DNA from: Haloprofundus salilacus
GTDB taxonomy: Archaea > Halobacteriota > Halobacteria > Halobacteriales > Haloferacaceae
NCBI RefSeq assembly: GCF_020150815.1
Contig: NZ_CP083724.1
Location: 62,001-126,000 of the forward strand
Reading direction: 5' to 3'
DNA length: 64,000 nt
In this document: piece by piece, positions 16,208 through 24,090 of the stretch
Numbering within the stretch: position 1 is the first letter of the stretch
Layout: each line of letters starts with the position of its first letter
The notes under the pieces: generated by a model
What the model was told of the DNA's origin: nothing
The model's database searches: none
What the model saw: only the letters and a program-made list of their open reading frames with translations
Translations under genes and position numbers: made by a program

Positions 16208-17488
16208 ATGGAAGTAGACGCAAGATATCGAATGATGCTCGATCACGTTGAAACCCTCGAATGTACTCTCTGTGGGGCGACGTACGACCCCGACCAGGTC
16301 ATCTACACCTGTCCGGAACACGACGGCGTCGCCGGTGTCCTCGACGTCGTTTACGACTACGATGTCATCCACGACCGGTTCCACGCCCCACTTAACGGCG
16401 ACATCCGGAGCCAGTGGAAATATCGGGCGTTCCTCCCAGTGGACACGGAGGCGATGCCAGTCACGCTCGACGAGGGCGGGACGGACCTACTCGACGCACC
16501 CCGACTGGGCGCGGAACTCGGGGTCGACGTTAGCGTCAAAAACGACGGCCGGAACCCGACGGGCTGCTTCAAGGACCGTGCGACCAGCGTCGCCGTCACC
16601 AAGGCACGCCACGCCGGCCGGAACGTCATCACCTGCGCGTCAACGGGTAACGCCGCCGCATCGCTCGCAGGCTACGCGGCGCGGGCCGGCCTTGACTGCC
16701 GCATTTTCGTGCCCGAGAGCGCACCCGAGGGAAAACTCGTCCAGCCTCGCGTCTACGGGGCGGACGTCCTCGCGGTCGCCGGCAGCTACGACGAGGCGTA
16801 CGATTTGAGTCTCGAGGTAACCAATTCCTATGGGTGGTACAATCGAAACGCCGCGATCAACCCCTTCCAGATTGAGGGCAAGCGGACTGTGGGCCACGAA
16901 CTCGCCGAACAAACCCAGGATTCGATTCCCGACTGGGTCGTCTTCTCTATGGGCGACGGTTGTACCATCGCCGGCTGCTGGAAGGGGCTCCGGGAGTTCG
17001 CCGAACTAGGATACGTCGACGACACTCCCAAGATGCTCGGTGTGCAGCCTGAAGGGGCGAGTGCAATCCATGATGCATTCCACGGCCACGACGAGGTCAA
17101 CGACGTCGCGGATACGCTCGCCGACGCAATCGCCGTCGGTCGACCCCGGAACACGCTCAAAGCCTGCCGTGCACTCGAAGAGAGCGGCGGGACCGCGCTG
17201 ACCGTGACTGACGACGACATCCTCGCGGCAGAAACGCTGCTCGGACGGACAGAAGGGATCTACGCCGAACCGGCGGGTGCCGCCCCCATTGCCGGCATTC
17301 GCCAGGCTCGTGAGCGAGGGATCATCAGCCCCGACGAGTCGGTCGTCGCGGTTGTCACCGGCATTGGACTGAAGGACACCGCCGGTGCGGAGCGAGCAGT
17401 CGGCGATGTGACCCGCATCGAACCGACGCTCGATGACGTTGCGAACCAGTACGGAACGGCGGAAGACGAAACGGAGCCCTCGCTATGA
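16208..17488 (+). CDS. thrC: Threonine synthase-like PLP enzyme
   Basis: A 426-residue fold-type II PLP enzyme. An N-terminal zinc-ribbon-like part (LECTLCGATYDPDQ, then YTCPEH) precedes the catalytic domain. PLP binding is shown by NPTGCFKDRATS (K122 the likely Schiff-base Lys), by ASTGNAAASLAGYAARAGL, and by the glycine-rich FSMGDGCTIAGCWKG. Threonine synthase converts O-phosphohomoserine to threonine, but paralogues with other substrates are common. It overlaps a broken M20 peptidase gene by four bases (ATGA), so the original pair may have served a specific amino-acid pathway instead of core threonine synthesis. ATG 16232 is an alternative start. Confidence 0.82.
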   Translation: MEVDARYRMMLDHVETLECTLCGATYDPDQVIYTCPEHDGVAGVLDVVYDYDVIHDRFHAPLNGDIRSQWKYRAFLPVDTEAMPVTLDEGGTDLLDAPRLGAELGVDVSVKNDGRNPTGCFKDRATSVAVTKARHAGRNVITCASTGNAAASLAGYAARAGLDCRIFVPESAPEGKLVQPRVYGADVLAVAGSYDEAYDLSLEVTNSYGWYNRNAAINPFQIEGKRTVGHELAEQTQDSIPDWVVFSMGDGCTIAGCWKGLREFAELGYVDDTPKMLGVQPEGASAIHDAFHGHDEVNDVADTLADAIAVGRPRNTLKACRALEESGGTALTVTDDDILAAETLLGRTEGIYAEPAGAAPIAGIRQARERGIISPDESVVAVVTGIGLKDTAGAERAVGDVTRIEPTLDDVANQYGTAEDETEPSL

Positions 17489-17778
17489 ATAACGATCCGA
17501 GCGGGTCAAAGCGGTATCCGACCGATCTCCCGTCGCTGGCCGCCGCGCTGGTTCGCATCGAGTCCGAGAACCCTCTCGGCAACGAGAATGCATGCGCCGA
17601 GTACGTCCATGAATGGTTCACATACCACGGGTTTGATTCGACTATGGTCGACAAACCCGATCCTGACCGCCAGTAAGTGGGCGCACGAATCGGAACCGAA
17701 CGCCCCACGTTAGTGTTGAACGGACACCTTGACGTCGTCCCTGCCGGCGACCCCGACGAGTTGACGTTTCTTCCTTAG
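17485..17778 (+). pseudogene. M20-family peptidase/deacylase, nonsense mutation and truncation
   Basis: The frame starts MNNDPSGSKRYPTDLPSLAA and continues through RIESENPLGNENACAEYVH to PDPDRQ, where a TAA at about 17674 interrupts it. In the same frame it continues VGARIGTERPTLVLNGHLDV and VPAGDPDELTF, the metal-binding HxD region of the ArgE/DapE/M20 family, then stops. The remaining two-thirds of a roughly 400-residue enzyme is missing. It overlaps thrC-like by ATGA, so it was the second gene of that operon. Confidence 0.85.
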
Positions 17779-17875
17779 TGAAGAATATGACGCAACAACG
17801 AATCGAAAACTAACTCGCTCTCCCAAGGCCAGTCGCCTGCATAGTATCTTGGTGAATCCAGCCCTTGTGTAGAAT

Positions 17876-18685
17876 ATGGAATACGTCACCGCCGAAGGTG
17901 TGGACGTGCCAGTGCTTGGCTTCGGGACGTGGCCAATGAAAGGAGAAACCTGTCGAACCGCCGTCCAACATGCACTGGATACCGGATATCGACACATCGA
18001 TACGGCGAAGATGTACAACAACGAGGGCGCTGTCGGACAGGCGATAGCCGACTCCGAGGTGCCAAGAGAGGACGTGTTTCTTGTTACGAAAATCCGACGG
18101 CAGAATCTAGCCCATGACGATGTGCTAAGTACAGTCGAGGAGAGTACGCAGCGGTTGGGAACCGAGATCGACTTGCTGCTGATTCACTCGCCGAGTCGAA
18201 CTGTGCCAATCGAAGAGTCAATCAGTGCGATGAACGAACTCCAGGAGCGTGGAATCGTCGAACACATCGGCGTCAGTAATTTTTCTGTCGAGCAGATGCG
18301 ACAGGCGATTGCCGCGTCCGACACCCCGATTTTGACGAATCAGGTGAAGTATCACCCGTTCAAGAGTCAGTCCGAGATACTCGAATTCTGCATCGAGAAC
18401 GGCGTCATTCTGACTGCGTACAGTCCACTTGGCCAAGGAAAAGTCATCGGAAACGAGGTCCTCGAGGGAATCGGAGAGCAGTACGGAAAGAACGCAACTC
18501 AAGTAGCACTCCGCTGGTTGATCCAACAAGAGATGGTCGCAGCGATTCCAAAGGCTTCGAGCCAGACGCATATCGAAGAGAACTTCGAGGTCTTTGATTT
18601 CGAACTCACTGACGAGGAGATGGACCGAATCTTCGACATACAGGGCGGACTTCTCTCTCGACTTCGCTCACTGCTTGGGCTCTAA
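17876..18685 (+). CDS. Aldo/keto reductase
   Basis: A 269-residue (beta/alpha)8 NADPH oxidoreductase. The catalytic tetrad is visible: D42 and Y47 in GYRHIDTAKMYNNE, K72 in VTKIRR and H104 in LLIHSPS. The NADPH-binding end has IPKASSQTHIEENFEVF. It would reduce aldehydes or ketones, or the reverse, in the cytosol, in the 2,5-diketogluconate reductase-like branch. It is monocistronic. The 3' end overlaps the decayed hicA on the other strand by 18 nt. Confidence 0.93.
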   Translation: MEYVTAEGVDVPVLGFGTWPMKGETCRTAVQHALDTGYRHIDTAKMYNNEGAVGQAIADSEVPREDVFLVTKIRRQNLAHDDVLSTVEESTQRLGTEIDLLLIHSPSRTVPIEESISAMNELQERGIVEHIGVSNFSVEQMRQAIAASDTPILTNQVKYHPFKSQSEILEFCIENGVILTAYSPLGQGKVIGNEVLEGIGEQYGKNATQVALRWLIQQEMVAAIPKASSQTHIEENFEVFDFELTDEEMDRIFDIQGGLLSRLRSLLGL

Positions 18686-18889
18686 GTGACACTCGGTTAG
18701 CAGCTCCAGTAGAGAGTTCATGAAATAGTACTGCTGGGTGAGTTCTCGCTGACTCGACCACGACACGGTCAGTAATACCTCGTCTTTCTGCCTCTCGCTC
18801 TGCGAATGCAGCAGCCGTGACTGTGGCTGGTAGCCGAATTTCATTAATACCTTTGCAACGTCTCGACCGGTGAACGTTGTCCGGCCCAC
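18668..18889 (-). pseudogene. hicA: HicA-like toxin, degenerate C-terminus
   Basis: GTG 18889 starts 1 nt after the hicB stop. The N-terminus VGRTTFTGRDVAKVLMKFGY matches haloarchaeal HicA mRNA interferases (a small dsRBD-like fold). Beyond that, the expected GSH catalytic histidine segment and the following strands are not recognisable: the sequence reads QSRLLHSQSERQKDEVL and ends in LLTECHLEPKQ. It overlaps the 3' end of the aldo/keto reductase. A functional divergent toxin cannot be excluded, but decay is more likely. Confidence 0.55.
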
Positions 18890-18890
18890 G

Positions 18891-19151
18891 TTAGGCGTCC
18901 CACGGTGGGTGGCCTTCGCTTCCGAGTTCGTCCTCCACAAGACCGAGCTCCGTGGCTAGCGTGTCTTCGTCGACAGGCTCTGCCTTCCCGTGATAGGCAT
19001 CGAGTGCATCAGTAAGCATACGCAGTGCTTCGGCCCGGTCATCGCCGAAGGAAGCGACACCTGTCTCGATGTCTTTGGCGGTGACTCGCCCATCATCCTC
19101 GTAGATGAACTCAACGCCGCCGTCACCGTTATCACGAGTTGTACTGGCCAT
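18891..19151 (-). CDS. hicB: HicB-family antitoxin
   Basis: An 86-residue protein with the partial RNase H-like HicB core: GGVEFIYEDDGRVTAKDIET, then GVASFGDDRAEALRMLTDAL. The C-terminal helix EDTLATELGLVEDELGSEG replaces the HTH of longer HicB proteins. It would neutralise HicA. Order hicB-hicA with a 1-nt gap is usual. The toxin partner appears decayed, leaving an orphan antitoxin. Confidence 0.8.
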   Translation of the reverse strand: MASTTRDNGDGGVEFIYEDDGRVTAKDIETGVASFGDDRAEALRMLTDALDAYHGKAEPVDEDTLATELGLVEDELGSEGHPPWDA

Positions 19152-19278
19152 CTCTACCAGAACCGGGTCGGTAACTACAAATAAGCATTTGGACAGTCCA
19201 ACAGCGGTCTCTGGCTAATCGTTTGCAGGTTGAAGACAGATACAGAAGGCAGTACTCGTCATTGCTACCAACCCGCCG

Positions 19279-19332
19279 ACGCCAGTAGTCGAATTTCCTG
19301 TCTGTCAGAAGGTGAGGTTACCAGACCACCAA
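19279..19332 (+). pseudogene. Fragment related to the zinc protein at 14871-15068
   Basis: The frame reads TPVVEFPVCQKVRLPDHQIH, matching TPLVECPVCRKVGLPERIRV of the 65-residue protein. Just before it is ATTGCTACCAACCCGCCGAC, which recalls the YYQPAD segment of the gene at 14569. No start or continuation remains. It is a scar of a second copy of that two-gene unit. Confidence 0.45.
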
Positions 19333-19350
19333 ATTCATAATACTATCACC

Positions 19351-19668
19351 TCAGCGATTCACCGCGATGCGTAGTGAGTAGGCGATGAATGCCAGTCCAA
19401 CGAACTGGATTACCCTGACGACCAGTCTGACCACATTTTGCAGATGAATCGGGATGACTCGAAATGCGATGAGTCCCTGTCCGGCGAGTGCGAACACGTA
19501 CGTGATCCCAAAAAGAAGTATCATTCCAATTGAGAGATATCGCATCGAAGGATCGTCGTGACGCCGAAGGCCACGATACGCATGAAAGCCAATATACAGG
19601 CCGATAATGGCGGAAGCAGTGGCGACACCGCCTGCTGCAAGACCAATAGGGGAAGCAAGACTGACCAT
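19351..19668 (-). CDS. DUF7521-like small membrane protein
   Basis: A 105-residue protein with three hydrophobic helices (about 5-30, 42-65, 80-102) separated by HAYRGLRRHDDPSMRYLSIG and a basic loop. This architecture and its place directly after a winged-helix gene match the widespread haloarchaeal regulator plus DUF7521 pair. The gap to the upstream gene is 1 nt, so they form an operon. It may sense a membrane signal for the regulator (inference). Confidence 0.75.
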   Translation of the reverse strand: MVSLASPIGLAAGGVATASAIIGLYIGFHAYRGLRRHDDPSMRYLSIGMILLFGITYVFALAGQGLIAFRVIPIHLQNVVRLVVRVIQFVGLAFIAYSLRIAVNR

Positions 19669-19669
19669 A

Positions 19670-20029
19670 TTAGAACCGTCCCCACATTCGCGTGAGTGCG
19701 TCTGCGACGTCCCTCTCTTGACGGTCGACTTTCCAGTCTACGTCACCCTCTTGAATCGTGAGTTCGAAGCGGTCAAACTGCGTAACATAGACCGTTTCGT
19801 GGTGTCCATCGCGTCGTGGCCGCGTCTGTTCTTGGAGAAGAGACGCAGCTTTGAGTCGTTCCACTCGGCGATAGATTGTAGACGGAGAAACGTCACATTG
19901 TTCGCTAAGTTCGTTCGCCGAAAGCGGTTTTTCACTCGTGACAATGAGAATCGACCGACAGAGGTCGTCGTCGAAGAGGTCAAGGATCTCCGAGAGGTCG
20001 ATATTCTCCGTCACATCTGAATCACTCAT
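19670..20029 (-). CDS. Winged-helix (ArsR-like) transcriptional regulator
   Basis: A 119-residue protein from ATG 20029. The helix-turn-helix is LSANELSEQCDVSPSTIYRR, with the following wing RPRRDGHHETVYVTQFDRF. The last part (IQEGDVDWKVDRQERDVADA) is a helical tail. A longer reading frame extends upstream to 20149 but lacks protein-like sequence. It is in an operon with the DUF7521-like gene. Confidence 0.83.
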   Translation of the reverse strand: MSDSDVTENIDLSEILDLFDDDLCRSILIVTSEKPLSANELSEQCDVSPSTIYRRVERLKAASLLQEQTRPRRDGHHETVYVTQFDRFELTIQEGDVDWKVDRQERDVADALTRMWGRF

Positions 20030-20145
20030 TCTCCCGTGAAATAGGTCAGGTATACAGTGGTTCTCCAGCGTCCTCGGAGAGCTGAAGCTCTGGACTCGAA
20101 AACGAATCGAATTGTCAATTTGGGTGGTGACACACATCTGAGCGT

Positions 20146-21381
20146 TCACTCCAGTCGATACTCGAAGAGGTGGTTGAAGTCACAGCACTCACTCGTTGCA
20201 ATCAAGAGCGTGACAGCATCTGCCGTTGGATACTCACTCAGGTCTATACTCGTGCTATCACCTCGGCTGACCTGCTTCTTCGATGGCCACAGTGGACGTT
20301 TCTCGATTTCGCCTGCGTCATCCGGGGTGCTGATATCGTACCAGAGCCACTCCGAATCAAGGACATCACCAGCTTCATGGCGTATCGTAAGTTGTCCCGA
20401 GTTAGCATCGAATGACGCACCCCACGTTATCTGAGGAGGATCTACTAGCGGTGTGAGCTCTCGTGCGGAGGTTTGCGACACTCTCGTTTCGAGTGTCCCA
20501 AGACGGCCGTCGACTTGTACATCGAATACATCCGCTTCCTCCGTCAATCCATACTCGTCACGGAATGCGTGTTGCAACTGTTTGGTCGTAGGAGTACGCT
20601 GTGCAGAGAAGAGTAATTTGATGACCTGATAAGCGGTGTCATCCTCGAATCTGAAGCCGTCGGCGCCTAGTTTCGCCATCTCAGTGGGGTCAGCAAAGTT
20701 TGGACCGAGGATGAGCATTCGATTTCCACCGATTGCGTTGCAAATTCGAGCGAACTCCTCGTCCACATCGTAGCGTCGTGGATACTCACCTGCCGCCGTA
20801 TGGATGAGTCGCTCAATAGTGGGATTTTCGTGGACTTGAGCACTTGACCAGACGATGACACCGTCGCGAACTGCGACGTTTCGGTTCACGTCTGTTCGAG
20901 AGAACAATTCATACTCGCGATAGGAGCCAGCGGGCTCATAGCCGCTTTCTGTAAGGGTTTGTACGACCGACGATGGTTGGAACGAAGCTTCGATTACAGT
21001 TCCGTAGTCGCAATCGAGTATCCAGTCATACTTCTCGAAGCCGATTCCGAAATAATCTAGGTCACGTTTGAGGGCTCCGCGCCGAAAGAGAAATTCTTCG
21101 GGTTCGGTTCCTTTGATAGTCGTCGGAGTCGCATAGACGAAAGTCTGCCACGAGGGGTTGTCGGTGTCTGGGGAGGGGCGTGGGAGCCAACGCTTGTATT
21201 TGGGGTCTGTCGACGCTGGTACTTCAATTCGTCCGTACGATTGTTTCTGACCGAGTGGAGGAAGTCCGGAAAGACAGCCACTCGTCGTCGCAGAAATTCC
21301 AGACGTCAGCGCAGCGAGACTCATCTTACAAAAATGACGGCGTGTCGGCGTGTTGGAGGGCCGGTTGTTCAGTGGGAACAT
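20146..21381 (-). CDS. Tat-exported lipoprotein, function unknown
   Basis: A 411-residue protein from ATG 21381. The N-terminus carries a Tat-like signal with TRRHFCKMSLAALTSG and a lipobox TTSGC, so it is probably anchored outside the cell. The rest is strand-rich and soluble, with IEVPASTDPKYKRWLP early and SECCDFNHLFEYRLE at the end. No known domain was recognised. It lies alone, divergent from a small membrane protein gene at 21503. Confidence 0.75.
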   Translation of the reverse strand: MFPLNNRPSNTPTRRHFCKMSLAALTSGISATTSGCLSGLPPLGQKQSYGRIEVPASTDPKYKRWLPRPSPDTDNPSWQTFVYATPTTIKGTEPEEFLFRRGALKRDLDYFGIGFEKYDWILDCDYGTVIEASFQPSSVVQTLTESGYEPAGSYREYELFSRTDVNRNVAVRDGVIVWSSAQVHENPTIERLIHTAAGEYPRRYDVDEEFARICNAIGGNRMLILGPNFADPTEMAKLGADGFRFEDDTAYQVIKLLFSAQRTPTTKQLQHAFRDEYGLTEEADVFDVQVDGRLGTLETRVSQTSARELTPLVDPPQITWGASFDANSGQLTIRHEAGDVLDSEWLWYDISTPDDAGEIEKRPLWPSKKQVSRGDSTSIDLSEYPTADAVTLLIATSECCDFNHLFEYRLE

Positions 21382-21502
21382 CACTGCGACTGAAAGAATA
21401 AATGGCATATCTATCATACCACCGAATCAATCGCAGCGGGGTGCAACTCACCAAAGTGTTTATATGGGTGAATTTTGCTGTCAGCTCCTGCTAAACGTGA
21501 GC

Positions 21503-21643
21503 ATGCTGATACTCTACGTCTACACAGCAGTTTACGTCGCGTTTGGTGTCGGATTGTTTTTCAGGCGACGTGAAAGCGTCCAAGGGCTCATCAAGCGTAC
21601 CGTCTCGAATACACGCTCAGCAGTAGGGACTAGTTCGAAGTAA
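21503..21643 (+). CDS. Small single-helix membrane protein (46 aa)
   Basis: MLILYVYTAVYVAFGVGLFF is one membrane helix, followed by a basic tail (RRRESVQGLIKRTVSNTRS). A TATA-like TTTATATG at about 21459-21466 lies too close to the in-frame ATG at 21464 for that start, so the GTG at 21497 or the ATG at 21503 fits a leaderless transcript better. Function is unknown. Confidence 0.45.
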   Translation: MLILYVYTAVYVAFGVGLFFRRRESVQGLIKRTVSNTRSAVGTSSK

Positions 21644-21654
21644 AGACCACTACT

Positions 21655-23110
21655 TGTGAGAGGTGACATCCTCCCCACCGTGAACGGCGGGGCTTCCCGT
21701 TCCGCGTTGGGATATTTACGGTTTGCAGATGCTCACTTGTTCAGCGAACGTCCCCTGTCCACTACTCGGGTCGTGTTCTCCACGACGGAACAGGTTGACT
21801 ACTGGACGTGCCACACGCCCGCTACTCCTATCCTCGGAAAACCGAGGATTCAGAGTTACCTTTTCTGCTTGGTCTAACCGACGCCGAATGTTCTCTGCGC
21901 CATTCGAGTCGGCATTCATCACGGCGTCACATCCACGACAGACGTACAAGCCGCGCTCCACACGATTGGCGTCTCTCCTCTGCCCACAACACGAACACGT
22001 CTTCGATGTGTCTCGCTCGCTCACTACGACCACGGCGATGCCTTCGGCTTTCGCCTTGTACGTGAGTAGGTTCGTGAAGCGGTCGAATGCCCACCCGTGC
22101 AATCCTTCGTTGCCACGGTCGCCCCAGTTTCGAGCCTCGCCAGTTTCACCATCCTCACGGATACCTTCGAGGTTGCCGACAGCAATTGTCCCAACACTCC
22201 GTTCGACGCACTTTGTGACGATGTATCTGGTGACGGCGTGCAGGTAGTGCGACCGTCGTTCGGAACGCTTCCGTCGAAGTCTGAGGGCCTTGTTCGACCG
22301 AGAGGAGTTGCACTTCGCGATCTCCTTGGCGAAGTACCGCTCGTCGGTTTTCAGGGCGTTCCCCGGATACAACTCGTGGTCGCCCGTGGAATACGAGACA
22401 GCGGCGAAGTTCTTGATGCCGAGGTCGATACCAGCGGTTTCGTCGCCGGGCGGTTCGGCCTCGATTTCGTGTTTGCACACGATGTGGAGTTCCCATTCGT
22501 CTTTGGAGCCGTTCCAGATGGTTCGAACGTGGCGGACGTTCTCCACAGTCACGTCTGGTCGAATTTCGATTTCACAGAGGATGAAATCCGACCAGTGGTC
22601 TTTGAGGTTTCGGCCTTTGGAGAGGCGAATCCGGTTGTTGTGGGCGTCGTGTTTGAAGCCGTCTTCTTTGAACGTGACCGTCGAACGCGGGTGGTCGTCG
22701 CCGTGTTTTCTGTACTTCGGTGGGTTTGCGCGGTCGTCCCCGTTTCGGCGCTTGGCGTACCACCCGTTGAACGCTTCAGCGAGTTCTTCGATGACTCGCT
22801 GACTCGACTGAGAATTGAGGTCGGCATAGCGTTCGTGGTTCTTCAGGTATGCCTTGAGCGGGCCATCCTCGGGGATTGTCCCTGTTTCGCTCCAGATACG
22901 GTCACACGTCCAGCGTGCGATATTCCAGAGTTTCGAGGCGGCAAACCCGAGCGAGTCCAAGTCACTCTTGACCTGTTGCTGGTTCCGAATGGAAGCAACG
23001 TAGGTGCGAATGACCTGAATCGCCATACATAGGGTATGTAGATAAACCTATTTAATGAGGCGGATTGACGTTGAATATCCGGCCTGCTATCGGCGGTGGA
23101 CTGTGGAGAA
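21655..23110 (-). mobile_element. IS200/IS605-family (IS1341-type) element with tnpB only
   Basis: The element contains an intact tnpB and no tnpA, the IS1341 pattern. On the minus strand its right end is the hairpin near 21672-21692 (CCCCxCCG / CGGxGGGG) followed by GGAGGATGTCACC (21674-21662), a typical haloarchaeal end. The left end lies in the AT-rich stretch after the tnpB start (CATACATAGGGTATG near 23026-23041); its exact boundary cannot be fixed here. There are no terminal inverted repeats or target duplications, as expected for this family. The right end would also encode the guide-like omega RNA. Confidence 0.75.
21716..23026 (-). CDS. tnpB: TnpB, RNA-guided endonuclease of IS1341 type
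   Basis: A 436-residue protein with all expected parts. The N-terminal helical/OB region has the GWYAKRRNG stretch. The split RuvC catalytic residues are D201 (AGIDLGIKN), E287 (VGNLEGIR) and D373 (NADSNGAEN). The DRDTSK-like motif is ERDTSK, and the zinc finger has C344, C347, C363 and C366. It is therefore probably active. TnpB cuts DNA next to a transposon-specific motif, guided by RNA from the right end, and helps retain the element (family knowledge). It is full length, unlike the remnants at 28959 and 34620. Confidence 0.93.
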   Translation of the reverse strand: MAIQVIRTYVASIRNQQQVKSDLDSLGFAASKLWNIARWTCDRIWSETGTIPEDGPLKAYLKNHERYADLNSQSSQRVIEELAEAFNGWYAKRRNGDDRANPPKYRKHGDDHPRSTVTFKEDGFKHDAHNNRIRLSKGRNLKDHWSDFILCEIEIRPDVTVENVRHVRTIWNGSKDEWELHIVCKHEIEAEPPGDETAGIDLGIKNFAAVSYSTGDHELYPGNALKTDERYFAKEIAKCNSSRSNKALRLRRKRSERRSHYLHAVTRYIVTKCVERSVGTIAVGNLEGIREDGETGEARNWGDRGNEGLHGWAFDRFTNLLTYKAKAEGIAVVVVSERDTSKTCSCCGQRRDANRVERGLYVCRGCDAVMNADSNGAENIRRRLDQAEKVTLNPRFSEDRSSGRVARPVVNLFRRGEHDPSSGQGTFAEQVSICKP

Positions 23111-23160
23111 GTTGTCGGATTCACTCCCGCCGTAAACGGCGGGATTCTCTCCTCGCAGAA
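23110..23160 (-). repeat. Solo IS1341-type right-end hairpin
   Basis: A perfect hairpin, CCCGCCG-TAAA-CGGCGGG at 23126-23143. On the minus strand the flank GAGGAGAGAATCCCG is shared with the copy at 44205-44260, and it runs into GGGAGTGAATCCGAC, an end style common in haloarchaea. It sits just outside the left end of the tnpB element but belongs to a different insertion, because its polarity puts the lost tnpB on the far side. Confidence 0.65.
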
Positions 23161-23168
23161 AGATAGAT

Positions 23169-23185
23169 GCTCTGTAGTCAGCACG
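23169..23185. repeat. Half copy of the dispersed TATTCAGCA repeat
   Basis: GCTCTGTAGTCAGCACG, preceded by AGATAGAT, matches the left arm at 39801. The expected right arm is reduced to GATTGCAGAGGATTCGATCA at about 23198-23217. Confidence 0.55.
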
Positions 23186-23241
23186 CAGTTCTTGTCGATT
23201 GCAGAGGATTCGATCATTCCTCCGTTCGGAGAGACTGGCGG

Positions 23242-24090
23242 TCAGGTAAGGTCGGTCCGTTCGAACTGCCAATAGCCCAAGACGAGCGGCACCACGGCCC
23301 AGACGACCAACACAGCAATGCCGAAGAGTTGCACCTGCAGGTCCCCGAAGTACCCAATTGATGGATCGGCGAGGCTAGCGATGAATTCGCGGCTTCGCAT
23401 AAAGTTCTCCATCGGATTGATGCGCTGGGCGTAGAGATACCACGTCGGCCATGTACCCGGGTCAAGTCGGTTGATGCTCGCTACCGACGTGCTCCCCGTA
23501 GCAACAAGAGCGGCCAGGGGCAGTCCAATGGTCTTCCAGATGGGGAACGGGCCGAACATCATGAACAGTCCAAGCATGATCGCGATCGCCTGCAGCCGAG
23601 AGGAAACGGCTGCCGAGACGCCGACTGTCACCGCAGTCCACACTGCACCGTAAGCCATGACGTAGACCGCCATCGCGACGAATAGCGCAACCGGGAGAGT
23701 TCCGAAGGCCGCGATCACGGCAGCACCGAGCGCGAGCGTTCCGACGAAGAGGACGACTGCGACGAGCGCCGCTCGTCCAAGTACCTTGCCAGCGACGACA
23801 TCCCGACGGGTGACCGGATGGCCGAAGAGCACCCGCAGACTCCCAGACTCGCGTTCGCCGACGACTGCCCGATAGGCGGCGATTATCACGAGCGGCGCAA
23901 CGAAGTTCTGAAAAGCCCCTGGGAGCCACTCGGTGGAGTCGGCGGCACTGTCAAGGAATGAAGAGCTCGTCAAACTGTAAAATGGCGGAACGGTCACGAT
24001 GAGTAAGATCAGGGTGAGACCCCACAGCAACTTCGACCGAGCGGCATCCTCAAACTCCTTTTTCGCGATGGTCAGTGTCGCCGATGTCAT
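23242..24090 (-). CDS. ABC-2 type (NosY-like) transporter permease
   Basis: A 282-residue permease with six hydrophobic segments. The cytosolic start TLTIAKKEFEDAARSKLLWG and the VVGERESGSLRVLFGHPVTR motif after helix two mark the NosY branch. It overlaps the upstream ATPase gene by four bases (ATGA), forming a complete exporter. It is related to the orphan permease at 3366. Substrate is unknown; roles in drug, peptide or copper-centre maturation transport are known for the family. Confidence 0.92.
   Translation of the reverse strand: MTSATLTIAKKEFEDAARSKLLWGLTLILLIVTVPPFYSLTSSSFLDSAADSTEWLPGAFQNFVAPLVIIAAYRAVVGERESGSLRVLFGHPVTRRDVVAGKVLGRAALVAVVLFVGTLALGAAVIAAFGTLPVALFVAMAVYVMAYGAVWTAVTVGVSAAVSSRLQAIAIMLGLFMMFGPFPIWKTIGLPLAALVATGSTSVASINRLDPGTWPTWYLYAQRINPMENFMRSREFIASLADPSIGYFGDLQVQLFGIAVLVVWAVVPLVLGYWQFERTDLT

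Noticed and set aside
22097-23032. Long plus-strand open frame of 311 codons
   Set aside because: It is the antisense shadow of tnpB, which has all the family motifs; the plus-strand product has no recognisable domain.
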